DNA of 64,000 nt, from NCBI GenBank assembly GCA_036925085.1, contig JAUPFP010000009.1, positions 3,368,461 to 3,432,460 on the forward strand, read 5' to 3'. Shown here in pieces: positions 33,505 to 45,379 of the stretch. The DNA is from Brachycybe producta (lineage: Eukaryota; Arthropoda; Diplopoda; Playtdesmida; Andrognathidae). A program made the translations under genes and the position numbers. The number at the start of each line of letters is the position of its first letter. Within the stretch, counting starts at the first letter, position 1. The notes under the pieces are model-generated. The model was not told the origin of the DNA. It did not search any database and saw nothing but the letters and a program-made list of their open reading frames with translations.

Positions 33505-34186
33505 TTCTAGTACCTTAATAAAAGAAAATATATACAAAAAAATGTTTTAAAAGGTTTAACCAGATATTATAAGACTTTGAATGGTCATTTTGCGTGACTT
33601 TGTTATTTTTAAATTAAAAATCAAAAAAATGTTTCCATTTTTTTTGGGGTTCCTTTCTTATTTTTTTTTTTTTAAAAAAGATTAACTCGTCTTAATAAAT
33701 TTCTCGTTGTCGCTTTTTTTTACTTCTCTTGTCTCGATTTAACGATTGTTCTTTTTTTTTATATTCTTCTTTTTCACCTGAAAAACAACTCTCATCAGTC
33801 ATCACTCATCGGAATAAGTTCTTCCACCCCTTTTATTCATTTCATTCCATTACTTTTTTTTGTGTGTGTTTTTCTCTTTCTCTCCAAAAGAGACACCACT
33901 GACCCAAAAATGTTATTATTTCATATCTTGAAATTCAATCATGACAAATGTTTTATTATCAGATATTTTTTTTTTCCTTATGCAAGTTCAGTTTAGTAGC
34001 ATGACTTCATTATACATCAGAATGTTATAAACACTCAAACTGAATGGTGACACTGATCTAACGCCATTTTTGAACATGTTCCAAACTCTGAATAAATGCT
34101 GAACACAGATTAACTTCCAAATTTGAACAAGTGTCAAGTTAAACATATTTCAAACTGAATAAAGCTTGCTGGATTGGATCAGAACG

Positions 34187-34800
34187 GAATTGAAGGGAGA
34201 TTTTGCCCTAAAGAGACATTTGCTCTAAAACTATTTGCCCTATAGTTCATTTGCCCTTAAACCACTTTTTTGTTTTCTCTTTTCATATGGTTTACTGGCT
34301 TTCAGAGGAGTATGTTAAAAGAGGTTCTTTGCGCCTGTGGTGCGCAAAAAAGGCCAAATGACTTACTGTATGTTCAGACTACTGATTAGGGTAAACATTC
34401 CTTTAGGGCAATTGGTTTTAGGGCAAAATGTCTAGGACAAATGATCCTTTAGGGCAAATGGTTTTAGGTTAAATTTCCATTTATGACAAATGTTCCTTTA
34501 GGGCAAATGGGTTTAGGGTAAATCTCTCTTTATGGCAAATGTCTTTAGGGCAAAATGTCTAGGACAAATGTCTCTTTAGGGCAAATGGTTTTAGGGCAAA
34601 ATGTCTAGGACAAATGTCCCTTTAGGGCAAATGGTTTTAGGGCAAAATGTCTAGGACAAATGTCCTCTTTAGGGCAAATGGTTTTAGGGCAAAATGTCTA
34701 GGACAAATGTCCCTTTAGGGTAAATGGTTTTAGGGCAAATATCCCTTTAGGGCAAATAATTTTATGGCAAATGATTTTAGGGCAAGTCCCCCACACCCTT
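34187..34800. repeat. About 46-bp tandem repeat rich in TTTAGGGCAAATG
   Basis: Units such as TTTTAGGGCAAAATGTCTAG followed by GACAAATGTCCCTTTAGGG, imperfect at the edges and most regular at 34540-34740. Contains TTTAGGG words that resemble telomere repeats of other lineages; I take this as chance. Confidence 0.9.
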
Positions 34801-34867
34801 CTGGAAAGCAGGATTTTCTACTATATTTATGGTATCATAAGTTTGGTTATTCCTAATTTATCTTCAC

Positions 34868-35372
34868 TTAAACCACTTTGTGGCACCACAAAAGTGGTCG
34901 TCTTTAGCAGATCGTATTGGTTATGTAATATGCGTTCACACGAGCCACTATTTTTTTTACCACAGTGGTGATGAGTGGTTGAGTCCAGCAACAAAGTGGC
35001 AACCTCCACCACCTTTTCTGTTAGTGTTGATGAAAGTCATATCAGTGGCCCGCACTTAAGTAGACCATAGTTTTAAATGGTTTTGGTGCAGTTTTTAGGC
35101 GTTGTGGCGCCCAATTTTGGTGGTGCCCGATTTAAAGGTGCCCATTAATTTTCGTTAAGTAAAATTTTCTAACAGTAATTTTTTTAAAAAAAAATTAAAG
35201 TAAGCTAAAAAGTTTGACATTTTTTGGCGCCACTCTAGATTTTGGCACCCCTCTAGGTTCGGCACCCCTGATAGATATCTTCACGCGAGCCGCCACATTG
35301 TGGCTTTATTTAGTGATGGCCACAGTGGTTCGTGTGAAGCCAGCATTACTCGGCCACTGGCACAAATGATAC
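34868..35372. mobile_element. Foldback element P, copy 2
   Basis: AAACCACTTTGTGGCACCAC, GTTCACACGAGCCACTATTT, ACCACAGTGGTGATGAGTGG and, at the right, GGCCACAGTGGTTCGTGTGA then AGCCAGC. Related to 9477-10001. Ends approximate. Confidence 0.6.
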
Positions 35373-36078
35373 CATTGTGGAATGGTTATTAACTTATTAC
35401 AATGATACTTACTGTGGTAACTTTGTTCATGTGGAAGTATGGCACCAGAAATAAGTGAAACTTACAGCTGAAATATGAGTTATATGAGTGTTAAGACTTA
35501 ATTTTGGGGTGTTTTATTTTTCTTTATATGAAAGACATTTGTATATTTTGTAACTATTTCATTTGAAGGGGGTAATTTTTTTTGTGTGTGAGAGCTTCTT
35601 ATTTGAGTGTTGGGTTCTTTCATAGGGGGTGGTGGGGTGGGAGGAGGGTAGGCGGCAAGAGAGGAGGGGTTACAATAGTAAAATTAAAAACTGTATTTAG
35701 ACAAGGTTTTATTAGGGAGAAAAGTGGTTTGCACGCAACAATAAAAATTTCAAACATATATTTAAAGTCTGAGGTTTGTCTGCACAAAATTCACTTTTAA
35801 GATTTTCTTTTTGAAATAACAAAAAAAAAAAATTCTTTATCTTCTTAAGAAGTAGGAGGAGAAACACCTTTGAGGCATTATTTTGGTGGTCTGCAAATTT
35901 ATATATTAAAAGTATTGGGGTTTTTTTTTTATAAATGAAAAATTTAACTTGCATTGAAACGACTATGGTTATCAACTCAAGTTAACTAGTTGGATTATTT
36001 AAATGAGCTGATGTTCATAGCACATTTCACAATATCTTTTCTGATTTGTTTTTGGAGCATTTTGAGCCACACCAGCTT

Positions 36079-36386
36079 TATACCATGTACACAACATGAG
36101 TTACATGAATTCAAATTAAATGTGTTTAGGTGAATTATACGGAATCCGGTTAAGGACATGAACACCAAATAAAAATTGACTTTATTATTAATATTTTAAA
36201 TGGAAATACTATAATCAATATTTTGTCAATAATGTTTATTTATTATATTTAAGTTAATTAACTCAATATTTTTAGATTATTAACTGAATAAATTGAATTC
36301 GACATATTGTTTGTTTGTCCTTCACAGGGCTCTGTAGAACACATTATTTAAATGCATTTAAATTATCATGTGTGTTCAAGGTATTA
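36079..36386 (+). mobile_element. MITE family A, full copy
   Basis: TATACCATGTACACAACATG to GTGTGTTCAAGGTATTA with full core. Between 35375 and here there is AT-rich DNA only. Confidence 0.87.
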
Positions 36387-36649
36387 GGAATGTCTGATTG
36401 CGATTCGATTAATCGTATGAATCGATTTAAAATCCTACACGATTCATTTGGATTTTTTTTTCTCCCAAAAATTGTTTTCCACATTAAATTTCTCTGTTGA
36501 AGTTGCTTACAATATTAACAAAATATACACTACACAGTCTGTGTTACAACTTGAAAAGTTCTGATAACTTTCTTTTAAATCCCGATGACATCATCCCCTT
36601 CTTCAGAGACCATTCCTGACAAGTTCCAGGTGCTTATACCGTTTTTTTT

Positions 36650-37255
36650 TTATTGCCCTGTCCACTTTGCTTTGGCACTGTCCACCTTGCTTTGGTTTTG
36701 CCCACTTTGCTGTGGTTTTGCCCACTTTGCTGTGGTTTTGCCCACTTTGCTGTGGTTTTGTCCACTTTGCTGTGGTTTTGTCCACTTTGCTGTGGTTTTG
36801 TCCACTTTGCTGTGGTTCTGCCCACTTTTTTTGGTTCTGCCCACTTGGCTTTGGTCCTGTCCACTTGGCTTTGGTCCTGTCCACTTGGCTTTGGTCCTGT
36901 CCACTTGGCTTTGGTCCTGTCCACTTGGCTTTGGTCCTGTCCACTTGGCTTTGGTCCTGTCCACTTGGCTTTGGTCCTGTCCACTTGGCTTTGGTCCTGT
37001 CCACTTGGCTTTGGTCCTGTCCACTTGGCTTTGGTCCTGTCCACTTGGCTTTGGTCCTGTCCACTTGGCTTTGGTCCTGTCCACTTGGCTTTGGTCCTGT
37101 CCACTTGGCTTTGGTCCTGTCCACTTGGCTTTGGTCCTGTCCACTTGGCTTTTGTTCTGTCCACTTTGCTTTGGTTCTGTCCACTTTGCTTTGGTTCTGT
37201 CCACTTTGCTTTGGTTTTGCCAACTTCGCTTTGGTCCTGTCCACTTTGCTTTGAC
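36650..37255. repeat. 20-bp minisatellite, about 30 copies
   Basis: Unit CCACTTGGCTTTGGTCCTGT, perfect at 36841-37150, with CCACTTTGCTGTGGTTTTGT-type variants at both ends. The unit has no stop in any of six frames, so long ORFs (195-255 residues) appear on both strands; they encode 20-residue repeats and are not separate genes. Confidence 0.97.
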
Positions 37256-38134
37256 AAAGCTGACAAAGACTACACATCTCATTGTGCCCACAGAACGAAC
37301 TAAATTCACCAAGCCTGTGTGATTTTTGTATTACTGTAATTAATGAAACTTCCTGTAAAAGGTATATCATTTAAATAATCTAATCAGTAATCTGGAGTAA
37401 AATAGAACTTCCTTCTTCCAGATTTTTTTTTTCTTGAAACTTATAAAATAATTTGATATTAACTTTAAACGTTACACATCTTATTCGTTTTTGAGATACA
37501 TATTTTTCAAAATAAACTTTTTAGTCCAGTTGAATATGACTTTAAGTTTACTGTTTTTTTTTTAAATTAAAACCAATAATTGACATTTTCAAACAGCCTT
37601 TAAAATGTTTTTCGAAAGAAAAGAAAAAATACTTTCATCCTGTTCTTTTACACTTCTAGTTTCCAACACACTTTCAGTTTCTGATAAGTTTTTTTTTTAA
37701 ATAACTGCAATAAAATTAAAAATGTTAGTCAGTTAACTAACTGTTTTTATAAGTTATTACTTTCTTAGCAAATGAAGTTTCCAGAAAGTTTTCAGTTTTA
37801 CTTTTGTTATTACAAACATGCAAATTTATGGAAATATTTTTTACTTCACCTCCCTCCATCCTTCCCTCCCCTTATACTTACACACATTATAATTAAAATT
37901 TGAGTACTTGTCTTAGTCTCTATAATTTTAGTTTTTTTGTTGTTGTTGTTGTATTTGTTTTCATCTTGACCTCGTATAGTATATATTTGCCAGAAAAAAA
38001 TGTAAAAAAAAAAACGGTTTACAACAATCGTTCAATATAATAATTAGTAAAATTGATATCAATAATTGCGATTTTTTGTATACATATTATGGTCTTGAAA
38101 TGAACGCCCCAGTCTTATTAATATTCTCAAAGTA
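37256..38134. other. AT-rich DNA with an AAACTAGAA-type repeat
   Basis: Carries ACTTCTAGTTTCCAACACAC near 37659 and the associated TTTTTCAAAATAAAC block, matching the dispersed repeat described at 59.9-64 kb. No gene. Confidence 0.5.
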
Positions 38135-38633
38135 CTAGTGGGGGTAACCCGTCATAAATGACGGGAGCGAAATTCACAGGCAATTGTGCCCAGCATTAGA
38201 ATTTCTTTTCCTCCGCCCTTTTATGACGTCACACCAAGTAACAAACCAATTAGAAATTGATGACGTTCATAAAAGGGCTGAGTAAAAGAAATTCTAATGC
38301 TGGGCACAGTTGCCCATGATAAATTCTAGTTTAATTTTGCTACTATTAGCCCCTCCCCTTTTTATATTTGAAATAGAAAATGAGTTTTTCATTTTCTCTG
38401 GTGTGCGCATGCACATCGTTTGTTCCTTTTTTACTCCTTTCATTTCAGTTTCAGTCACCCCTCCAACTTTTTCTCTCGCCCCTTCTACACTTTCCAACCT
38501 TTTCCCCTCTCCACTTTACTATCATGGGGTTCTTAGATGGGGAGTGTGCAACATATAGTTGACCTTGAGAAAAAAAGCGGTTCATTCATTTAAATTTATA
38601 TAAATTCTGATGTTAAACACACACAGACCTGGC
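38135..38633 (-). mobile_element. Non-autonomous Helitron H4 with nested MITE D
   Basis: Plus strand starts CTAG after A; hairpin CCCGTCATAAATGACGGG at about 38149-38166. Right side holds TTTCATTTCAGTTTCAGTCA, TTGACCTTGAGAAAAAAA, (CA)n and CAGACCTGGCTT. A family D MITE interrupts it. Belongs with H0 to the CTCTGGTGTGCGCATG subfamily. Confidence 0.85.
38178..38314. mobile_element. Foldback MITE family D, copy 3
   Basis: Arms GTGCCCAGCATTAGAATTTC and GAAATTCTAATGCTGGGCAC are perfect inverted repeats. The inner arms are CGCCCTTTTATGA and TCATAAAAGGGC, and TGACGTCA is at 38224-38231. Left boundary is blurred because the Helitron itself reads ACAGGCAATTGTGC here. Confidence 0.82.
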
Positions 38634-38779
38634 TTAATATATATATAATACTTGGGTAGCACGAGCACGGTAACACACACACACACCCACTGCCTAAAAA
38701 TTATTATAGACTGGCTTGTTGTTTTTGAAAATTTCACATATTGCTTGCTTACACATCTAATCTAATGATTCCTCTAAAG

Positions 38780-39264
38780 CAGTGGTCTCCAAAGTGGGGT
38801 ACGCATACCTCAGGGTGTATGATAGACATCTGTAGACAGCTTCAGATTTTTTTTGGCTCCATCTTTATATGAGCATCAGACCAAATATCAACCAATTAGA
38901 AATAAAAGGGGTGGGGCATGTGACATCAGACCCAGTAACAAACCAATTAGAAATGGATGACACTCATAAAAAGGCAGAGCCAAAGAAATTCTGAAGCTGT
39001 CTACGGATGCCTGTGAGGGTATGTGTGGGGGTGGGTATGCCAAGAAAATTTAATATTTCCTTCTTGAAGTTTTTTATATTGACAGAAAAAAAATAAGAAA
39101 ATTAAGAAAAAAATAACAAATATTAACTTGTATTTATTTAATTAGATGATCACGAACACTAAATAGATGAGGAATTGGCGCACGTAGTCACGTAGCAGGG
39201 CTGGCACTATTTTTTGTTTTGTTTTGTTTTAGGGGTACGTGATCAAAAAAAATTTAGTCTACTG
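38780..39264. mobile_element. hAT-like MITE U with nested MITE E
   Basis: Starts CAGTGGTCTCCAAAGTGGGG then TACGCATACCTCAGGG, the classic style of animal hAT MITE ends. Right end GGGGTACGTGATC ... GTCTACTG is a weak match. No clear 8-bp duplication. Confidence 0.6.
38822..39014. mobile_element. Foldback MITE family E, copy 2
   Basis: Ends ATAGACATCTGTAGACAGCT and AGCTGTCTACGGATGCCTGT. Flanks GGGTGTATG and GAGGGTATG are a decayed 9-bp duplication. Inserted in element U. Confidence 0.85.
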
Positions 39265-39294
39265 CTTTGTGTGGTATTTTTGTACATACACAAT

Positions 39295-40235
39295 TGTGAC
39301 GGACCTTTTTCCCCGGATAGAATCTGCTCTTTTAAAGTGATACGAGCGAATTTTCACTCGTATTTATAGTGAGTGGCTAAGTCACTAATTCTATCGGCCC
39401 GGGAGGACTAGACCAATATAACATCTATTTAATGTCCTCACTAGTCTCTTATAAAGACTCACAGTCTTGAGGATCTTTTGTCTCTGTACTTCTCGGACTT
39501 TCGTCCATAAATTTACCCTTGAAAATAGTGTGAATATAATCACGAACTCTGTGTTTCAGGTTTGCACCTGTTGAAGACTTGAAGTATCCAAATTGGTGAA
39601 GAGCTGCAACTAGATGATTAAATGCACAGTCGCAAAATAATTACTTTTGAAATAAATAAATCGCCACTGGTTAATTTTAAAGAGAAGATTGAGGATTTAT
39701 TCCACATATAAAAATAATGCTGGCGAAATAATGAACTTGGTTTAAAACACAACACAGAAAATAATAACGTTCAAAATAATATGTAAAAACCTAGCCAAAA
39801 TTGGACATAGGTTCGTTATTTAAAAATTAGCTAACTCAACATAAAAACACGTCTCTATTTATACCCTGAGAATCCAGAAGTCGGATTCTCAGGACACATT
39901 TCTCTGATTGGACAAAATAAAGTTTAGGCTCAAATAGACCAATCAATGGATTGGTCTCTTTGGCCAAAACAGTGACTCTCTTAATGGGGTAAACAAAAAA
40001 CGTAAACAACTTAATTAAAAAGTAATAAAATCCACTCAAGTAGAAGTTGAGAACAGTGGCATAAGAGGGGAGAACGATAAGGTCAAGTTAAAAATAGAAT
40101 CAGGGTCAATCGGTACCTAAATGTACCGAGTGGCCCAGAAGCTACAAACAAAATACAAGGTGTTACAAAAGTTGGAACCCAAAAATAAACAGCGCTAAAT
40201 TAATAAAAAGAGCAGTGGGCCCAAAACGTCTCACA
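39295..40235 (-). mobile_element. Candidate solo LTR of a second retroelement
   Basis: Minus strand reads TGTGAGACGTTTTGGGCCC to GTCCGTCACA, about 940 bp with TG...CA ends. It contains a TATA box (TATAAATAG, plus-strand positions 39855-39863) and, further on, AATAAA (39696-39701) in the correct order. The word CACAAT sits at both edges, but it overlaps the terminus, so the duplication length is unsettled. No internal domain follows. Confidence 0.55.
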
Positions 40236-40527
40236 ATAGAGAGGAAAACAATCACTGTTTTTATTCATTTTTTTTTCGTAAAAACAAAAATTAAGATCTT
40301 TAAAAATTTAAAAACCAGATTAAGACGAGAAATATTAATGAAGTTTTTTTTTCTTTCATTCTGTAGATCCGTTATGAACTTTGACTGAATCAGTGCTGGA
40401 AAAAATTTATACAAAATAGTTCTTTCATTTTGTTCAAAATAAAATGACCCTAAAATGAGCAGGGTTTTAAAATTATCATAGATTAAAATATCAATTGGTG
40501 CTTTTGTTTAGGACCTTTAAATTTAGT

Positions 40528-40640
40528 GTGAACTGAATTGAATTGAAAGGGACTGAATTGAATTGAAAGGGACTGAATTGAATTGAAAGGAACTGAATTG
40601 AATTGAAAGGAACTGAATTGAAATGAAATGAACTAAACTG
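40528..40640. repeat. 20-bp tandem repeat, about 5 copies
   Basis: Unit GAACTGAATTGAATTGAAAG (GGA/GAA variants). Resembles the (TTGAA)n tail of the LINE family and may be an expanded tail. Confidence 0.9.
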
Positions 40641-42004
40641 GCCGACAATACAATTAATTAAAGACAAGGTTTGTAAAACAATTTTATTATTTCTTGTTAG
40701 TTTTTAGGTTATGTTAGGTTTTTTTGCAAAGATCAGAGTAAACAGGTATATAATATATCTATGGATTGATAACATTATTACCGATAACGATCACTTTATG
40801 AATTTTTACAGAATTCTGTTTTAGTTTTTTCAAGTGATTGTACACTGTAGTGAGTTCATAATTGCTTTGCTTTTGCTTTCATTTTTAAACAATCATCTCA
40901 AGATTTAAAAAAATAATTGCGATTAAAAACACAAAGATTTAAAACCAAAACAAATTCTGATAAACATTTTTTTAAAAGTGTTTTTTAATGTGGTTATCGA
41001 TTAAATACTCGTCATATCGCAAATTTCTCGCATTTCAGGTCAACAATCGCTATTCATCATGGGTCGTCGAGGGGTGAACTTGGTAAACTGACAATGAGTG
41101 AGGGTGGGGGGATACACAACTGTGGCTTGTTGAACGGTGTAGCTTTTGGGCCAAACTCTATTAAGAGAAGTGAGGTACTTGTTAGGAATAACAATTAGTA
41201 CACAAGGTACCCATACATTAGGCTGCGCATACTACTGGACACAACTGACATGCCAGAGCAATAACTTCTAATGGTCAGTCCTAGGCCTTAGAAGTTTTTG
41301 CTCCACAAAAGTGTCCTGTCTTTCTTTTCCTATGTCTTCCTTTCTCTACCCCTTGTCCTTTTTGATTTTTTGGATGCATTGTGGATGTGGATCATCATCG
41401 TTGGAGCTCTGCAATGGATTTTCATGGATGTCATGCACTGTGGTAATTTTAGAGAAACATTTCCGTTTGCAAGACACATGATTGGTGTTCCTTGGAGGCC
41501 TCAAGAACTGGGTTTGGGTTTTATATGGGTTGGCCTGATCTTTCCATTGGTAGGTCCTGTGCCATTTGAAAGTGTTGGCCTACATGCTATTCTTTATATT
41601 TGAAAGATAGCAACATATAATTCAAGATGAACTCAGCTTATAATTTTAAAAGTTGATCACTTCATTGTCGATTTGGTGGAGATGATGGGACTAGTGTACA
41701 TGGCTCATACAGACATACTCTGATAACCAATGAAAAGCACTAAAGAATTACAAGAGGCAAACTCATACACTCACTCTTTGTCAGTGTATCAAGTTTTAGG
41801 TATCGCTCTGCACTTCGTGGGATCATCATTCATCATTGTTGGCTAAAGGTGTGTTAATTTTTTTTTAATTTTATTTATTTTTCATTTTACTCGGATCTTT
41901 TGCCTATTTTTGCATTTGAAAGTGGAGCAATTGTTGCAATTATGGCAACCTTGCTCTGCATTCAATAGTATATTCAGATTTAGCCATTTGCTTGTGCATG
42001 CATG
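40641..42004. other. AT-rich DNA, no supported gene
   Basis: A 101-residue open frame at about 41298-41603 (rich in F, L, W) has no start in good context, no recognisable domain and no splice evidence. I leave it unannotated as a gene. Confidence 0.4.
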
Positions 42005-42360
42005 TTGTCAAATTTTGGGTTTTGTTATCAATTGCAATTGGGTTTAATATTTAATCTTAATTGAGTTTAATTTTTCTACCTTTGATTTAGTTTTTAATCT
42101 TAATTGGGTTTGATTTATTCTTACTTGGGTTTCATTTTTAATCTTGTGTTTAATTAATTGACTATACATAATTGGGTTTTATTACTGATCGTTTAATTGA
42201 GTTTTGTCATTGTTTATAATGAATTTTGATTTTAATCAATTGGGTTTTGTTGTTTAATTTGGTGATTTTTTTAAATTTAATTGGATTTTTTCATTGTTTA
42301 ATTTGGGACTTGTGTTTGATTGTTTAATTGGGTTTTGTTATTGTTTCATGGTTTTATCAT
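42005..42360. repeat. Degenerate TTTAATTGGGTTTTGTTATT repeat
   Basis: Loose tandem repetition of TTAATTGGGTTT with spacing 20-35 bp. Confidence 0.65.
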
Positions 42361-42517
42361 TGATTTGTGGAACGTAAATAATGTAAGTTACAATATGTAA
42401 CTTATGTTATTTTATGTGGAAATGTGTTATTTGGTTTTTTGACAATAATTTGCCATTTGTTTTAGATGGTTTTCTCATACATGGAAGTAACTTTTTGTTA
42501 TAAACCATGTAACATTT

Positions 42518-43201
42518 TGTGAGCTTTTGACGTCGACCTTATATTTTTACCAACTTGTAGATGATGATTTCTATAGCTCGTTTCTTCTCTGCATCACGCG
42601 GTGCCACACGGAGAAGATTCAAGCTACAGAAAGAGTTGGATGGAGATAGATTATGATCATCCTTCTGCATGAGGGTGAAATCTATGCAGAGGGATAGTGG
42701 CCATCCTTCTCTCTGTCAATGCTGATATGCATCCTCCATTGTTATTACCCAAATCGAAGATGCTGTAGCTGCTTCAGGATCGTATGTCTCCTGCCTTGTG
42801 GTGTCTCCGGCTTCTGTAGAGAAGTTATTAGTTACCAAACATTGAGACAATGCTGTTTTCCATTATAATGCTTTTATTCATCCTTATACGGAAACTACTA
42901 AGTTTACAAGGATGAACTGTGCATATTAAAGGTGCGTCCTCATGCCCATGATGTGGTACGAAATAAATCAAATGTAATACAAAAGAGAGCAAAGACAAGG
43001 ACGAGGAACAAAGAGGAACACGGTTTTTTTATACCTTGGACCTATGTACACCTACGAGGTGTAACCAGGTCCAAGTGACCATGGTCCTAAGTGTATCAAT
43101 CCACCGTCAGAATATTAATTAGGAAGGGAGGGAGGGACAAGCAGGAGTTGTTTATCCCCAGGCTATGGTTTTGGCAGGAACAGGAGTTACTGGGTGTTAC
43201 A
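42518..43201 (-). mobile_element. Solo LTR of the 50-kb retrotransposon family
   Basis: Minus strand runs TGTAACACCCAGTAAC to GTCAAAAGCTCACA, collinear with the 689-bp LTR at 50236-50924 but clearly diverged. ATTT flanks both sides (42514-42517, 43202-43205), a 4-bp duplication as in the full element. Promoter (AGGTATAAAA) and AATAAA equivalents are retained. It records loss of an older member by LTR-LTR recombination. Confidence 0.9.
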
Positions 43202-43205
43202 ATTT

Positions 43206-44230
43206 ATTTTTAATTGGTTTTTGATCATTCGTAATCAACACAATTGAATAATGTGTTAAATTGTTATTTGGTTTTGAACTGTTGTGTTTGATAATTAATT
43301 GTAATTTGCATTTATTAGAAAAAGCAAACATAATCTAACTTTTTAATAAAGGCAATTTAACCAGTGGGGCATAATGACAAATGTTTAAACAGTATGTTTC
43401 AATTTTTTTTTTATTTCCAGTTTTGCCAAAAGTAATGAATTACTTTAATTAAAATGCAATTGCAATAAATTATAATATAGTGATGCGGCACATTACTTTT
43501 GAACAAAAGTTTTCAAATTGTAATTTGTAAATGATTTCCTTTTTCTAATGAAAAATGCATATCTTTATAAATTTCAATTTAGTTTTTGTTTTTGTATTTT
43601 AAACTATTTTGTTCTGAAACCACTCTGAACTTATGCTCACTCGGTCGTACGTGAACTATTCGTGACAATAATTGTCAAATAGGTGGATATCGATTTGATC
43701 GTCATTTTCTGCATTCAGTTTTGTAATTGTTGTTTTTGTAACATTTTTTTCTGTCACCTGATTTGTAATTAGAAAGTAATTATAATACTTTCAGAAAAAA
43801 AAAATGAGTAATTATAATCAATTTTGAGCAGCAAAAATTTATAATTCCTCCACTTTGGCAAAAATACTTAGCAACTCCTGCTCCGCTTGGTGCTCTGGTT
43901 CAAATTAATTTTCAATTAGATTATTTATTGAATAAGATTTAACATTAGCATAAATAATGCCATCTAGTGCCACCTTGACAACTCACCTGTAACAAATGAC
44001 TAACAGTGAAAATCTATTAAATAAATTGGTAAACTAACCTGTAATTTGTTTTGACCAGCTTGCTAGATTTCAGTAGTTTTGGCTTAGAAAGAAATTGTTT
44101 TTAAAAAAAATGGAACAGTGGAGCAGTCAATAATATTAGTGCTCCAGCTCCACTCCAGCTCTAGACAAACACATGCCACACCACTGCTCTATCCTCCACT
44201 CCAAAGCTCTGATTATAATTAATTTCTTCA
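43206..44230. other. AT-rich DNA
   Basis: No gene or clear repeat. A CTCF-like motif on the minus strand lies at 43956-43970. Confidence 0.4.
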
Positions 44231-44231
44231 A

Positions 44232-44683
44232 AGGTGCCCATTCATGATGGAATCTGGACTGTCAGTTCTGATTTTGTAAACAAAATGTATAAATTAATTT
44301 ATAAGTATCAATAGGTTGTTATACACCTGGAAAGGTATTCGGACATGTTTACCTAAAAAAATGTGCGCAGAACAGTGCGTAGTGTGACAGTTTATAAATT
44401 ATAGTATATATTGCACATGGCCTTCTAGCTGCAAGAGAATTGGGGGGAGAGGTGTGCTAAATAGGTTGCAGAGCGCATCGTATGTAGCTTTGTAAATTAC
44501 ATAAGAATGATGCTGATCCTGAGAAAGTGCTCTAGAAGACATGATCATTTAAGAAAAATAGAACGTCTTCTAAATTAATGCAACTTTGAACAAATAATTT
44601 AACATTCACGTCGTCATTATACACATGCAATGTCACATTTATAAATTAATTTAAGAAATATTTGTTGGTGTATAACGGGCTTT
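44232..44683. mobile_element. MITE family S, copy 2, left end damaged
   Basis: AAAGGTATTCGGACATGTTTAC, AATGATGCTGATCCTGAGAA, TAATGCAACTTTGAACAAAT and the right end GGTGTATAACGGGCTT match 5308-5824. A 55-bp insert around 44410-44465 and a poor left end distinguish it. Confidence 0.75.
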
Positions 44684-45379
44684 ATATATACTGCAATATA
44701 ATTCCTATTTGCATAATTTTGAAAAACAATTTGCAGTTTTTAATTTTGATTTGCCGAAAAGTTATGACTTTAGTTATATTTTTAATGTAGTTTTTTTTTG
44801 TGAATTATTTTTTATTATTATTATTTTGAAATCAAAAGTACAAATAAATAATGACAGTGAAGGTGAACTGCTTTTTTTTTTCTTGCAAAGAAATTCTTTT
44901 TCTTGGAAGAAAAAAAAAATGAAGAGATTTTATTTTTGCTTATTATCTTTTTTTGACATTCGTTTGTTCGCGTGTCTTCAGCCATATAATAAAAATAGGG
45001 AATTCTTTTTTTTTTCGGACGTTCTTCTGGTTACAGTTATAATTGGTTCAATATTCGATGTATGTAGGTATGTATGTATGTGTGCCTATATAAACGAATG
45101 GGATTCACTGGGGACCAAAATTAGCCTCGACCTCTTCTTTACCTTCTAGCTGACCCTCTCTCTCTCTCTTTCTCTCTACACGCTTTCAGTGTAGAAAAAG
45201 ACAACAAAAAAATGTTTTACCCCCTGCCAGGCTAGTATTAAGATTAGATCTACAAGGGTAATTGTATATTACAGAGTGGACCAAATGTTTCTTTGATTGC
45301 TAGGGTGACAAATGTATTACATGCATATGCTAGAGCAATACATATTGTTTTTATAAATGAAAAGATGTGACTTGTGGGC

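Noticed and set aside
34187-34800. Telomere-like TTTAGGG repeats
   Set aside because: The heptamer is only a part of a 46-bp unit and is not itself in tandem.
36585-37370. Long ORFs on both strands (195-255 residues)
   Set aside because: Frames of the 20-bp minisatellite, open on both strands because the unit has no stop in any frame.
41298-41603. 101-residue ORF with hydrophobic stretches
   Set aside because: No good start, no recognised domain, and the composition fits T-rich non-coding DNA.
44709-45149. 146-residue ORF rich in Phe
   Set aside because: Encoded by T runs in AT-rich DNA; no domain and no similarity to a known protein that I can recall.
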